A stretch of DNA of 5,577 bases, from assembly GCA_016292335.1 (NCBI GenBank), contig JAECRX010000279.1, positions 1-5,577 of the forward strand, in the 5' to 3' direction. The stretch comes from Candidatus Sifarchaeum subterraneum (GTDB lineage: Archaea > Asgardarchaeota > Sifarchaeia > Sifarchaeales > Sifarchaeaceae). Within the stretch, counting starts at the first letter, position 1. Every line of letters begins with the position of its first letter. This document shows positions 5,332 to 5,577 of the stretch, piece after piece. The notes under the pieces are model-generated. The model did not search any database. It was not told where the DNA came from and saw only the letters and a program-made list of their open reading frames with translations. A program made the position numbers and the translations under genes.

Positions 5332-5358
5332 CTGAATGGCTTCTGAATGCTTATATAA
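5332..5358 (+). promoter_or_regulatory. Candidate promoter preceded by an 11-bp tandem repeat
   Basis: CTGAATGGCTT (5332-5342) is followed directly by CTGAATGCTT (5343-5352), and TTATATAA at 5351-5358 is a good TATA match. Transcription would begin near 5380 and run through the structured repeat at 5424. The 9-mer TGAATGCTT also occurs at 3702-3710, again next to an AT-rich TATA-like run. No long ORF starts in the following 190 bases, so the product may be a leader or a small RNA. Confidence 0.35.
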
Positions 5359-5423
5359 TCTCTTTTCGTATCAGGTCAGTTAATCTAGAGTTTCTTTGAA
5401 GTTTCATCCATTTTTTGAAAGAA

Positions 5424-5467
5424 ATTCTACCTGAAACACTCTGGAGAACTACACTCTCAGGTAGAAT
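5424..5467 (+). repeat. Structured repeat, copy B (downstream of the lrp-family gene)
   Basis: ATTCTACCTGA (5424-5434) and TCAGGTAGAAT (5457-5467) are a perfect 11-bp inverted repeat around a 22-base interior. The interior is nearly the same as in the copy at 4781. Compared with that copy, changes in the arms are few, and the C-G pair here is U-G there. Interior conservation argues for an RNA or a mobile repeat rather than only two protein half-sites. The interior can also fold through GAGA/TCTC, competing with the outer stem. Confidence 0.75.
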
Positions 5468-5521
5468 AAGAAGAGTAATGAAGCAGTAAGACCTAAATTA
5501 GAACATCCCCAAATAAAGGGA

Positions 5522-5577
5522 ATCCTTGTGAATATCCTTGGTGAAGTTATAATAGATTTTAGTAATTAAAAAATGCA
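5522..5577 (+). promoter_or_regulatory. Candidate promoter of a gene starting at the right edge
   Basis: A near-exact direct repeat, ATCCTTGTGAA (5522-5532) and ATCCTTGGTGAA (5534-5545), precedes the TATA-like TTATAATA (5547-5554). An ATG at 5573 lies about 22 bases past the box centre, which fits a leaderless archaeal gene running out of the window. There is no Shine-Dalgarno before it. Only five bases of the putative gene are present, so coding cannot be tested. Confidence 0.3.

Noticed and set aside
4781..5467. Resemblance of the two structured repeats to a glycine riboswitch (CTCTGGAGA and ACTCTCAGG segments)
   Set aside because: The conserved core between those segments (the CCGAAGG..GCAA region and its helix) is missing: only about seven bases separate them. 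No glycine-pathway gene is next to them.

Overview
The window looks archaeal. It encodes a class I (zinc-containing) lysyl-tRNA synthetase homologue of the Pyrococcus type, a Trm112-like domain joined to a methyltransferase, a multi-zinc protein ending in an archaeal-style C-terminal zinc ribbon, a small Lrp/AsnC regulator and a CDP-alcohol phosphatidyltransferase. Several genes have TATA boxes about 30-40 bases before the start codon and very short leaders. An uncultivated lineage such as Bathyarchaeia would fit, but that is inference from gene content and not shown by the sequence.

Layout. 1-675 (+): a membrane CDP-alcohol phosphatidyltransferase with an altered active-site signature, in DNA visibly richer in G+C (one counted 60-base line is 45 %) than the rest (counted lines at 1021 and 3061 are 35 % and 30 %). 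676-822: a convergent gap holding a repeated T-loop-like 9-mer and a perfect 8-bp hairpin. 823-1821 (-): Trm112-like/SAM methyltransferase. 1822-1943: its promoter. 1944-3563 (-): full-length class I LysRS homologue whose KMSKS loop has lost both lysines. 3564-3913: a 350-base divergent gap with the LysRS promoter, a tandem 19-bp repeat containing TATA-like sequence, and a hairpin plus Shine-Dalgarno before the next gene. 3914-4372 (+): 152-residue protein with twelve cysteines in six CxxC pairs. 4373-4895: a 520-base gap with a probable terminator, a possible decayed minus-strand gene, a long hairpin, structured repeat copy A and the lrp promoter. 4896-5312 (+): Lrp/AsnC-family regulator. 5313-5577: structured repeat copy B and two candidate promoters, the last placed to drive a gene that begins at the right edge.

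How the genes relate. Nothing forms a tight operon: each gene has its own spacing and usually its own promoter-like sequence. The two minus-strand genes could be partly co-transcribed, but the methyltransferase has a good TATA box of its own. The most interesting points are the LysRS homologue without KMSKS lysines in AT-rich, accessory-looking DNA, and a pair of about 44-bp structured repeats that bracket the regulator gene. I see no CRISPR array, no intact tRNA or rRNA, and no recognisable transposase or integrase.
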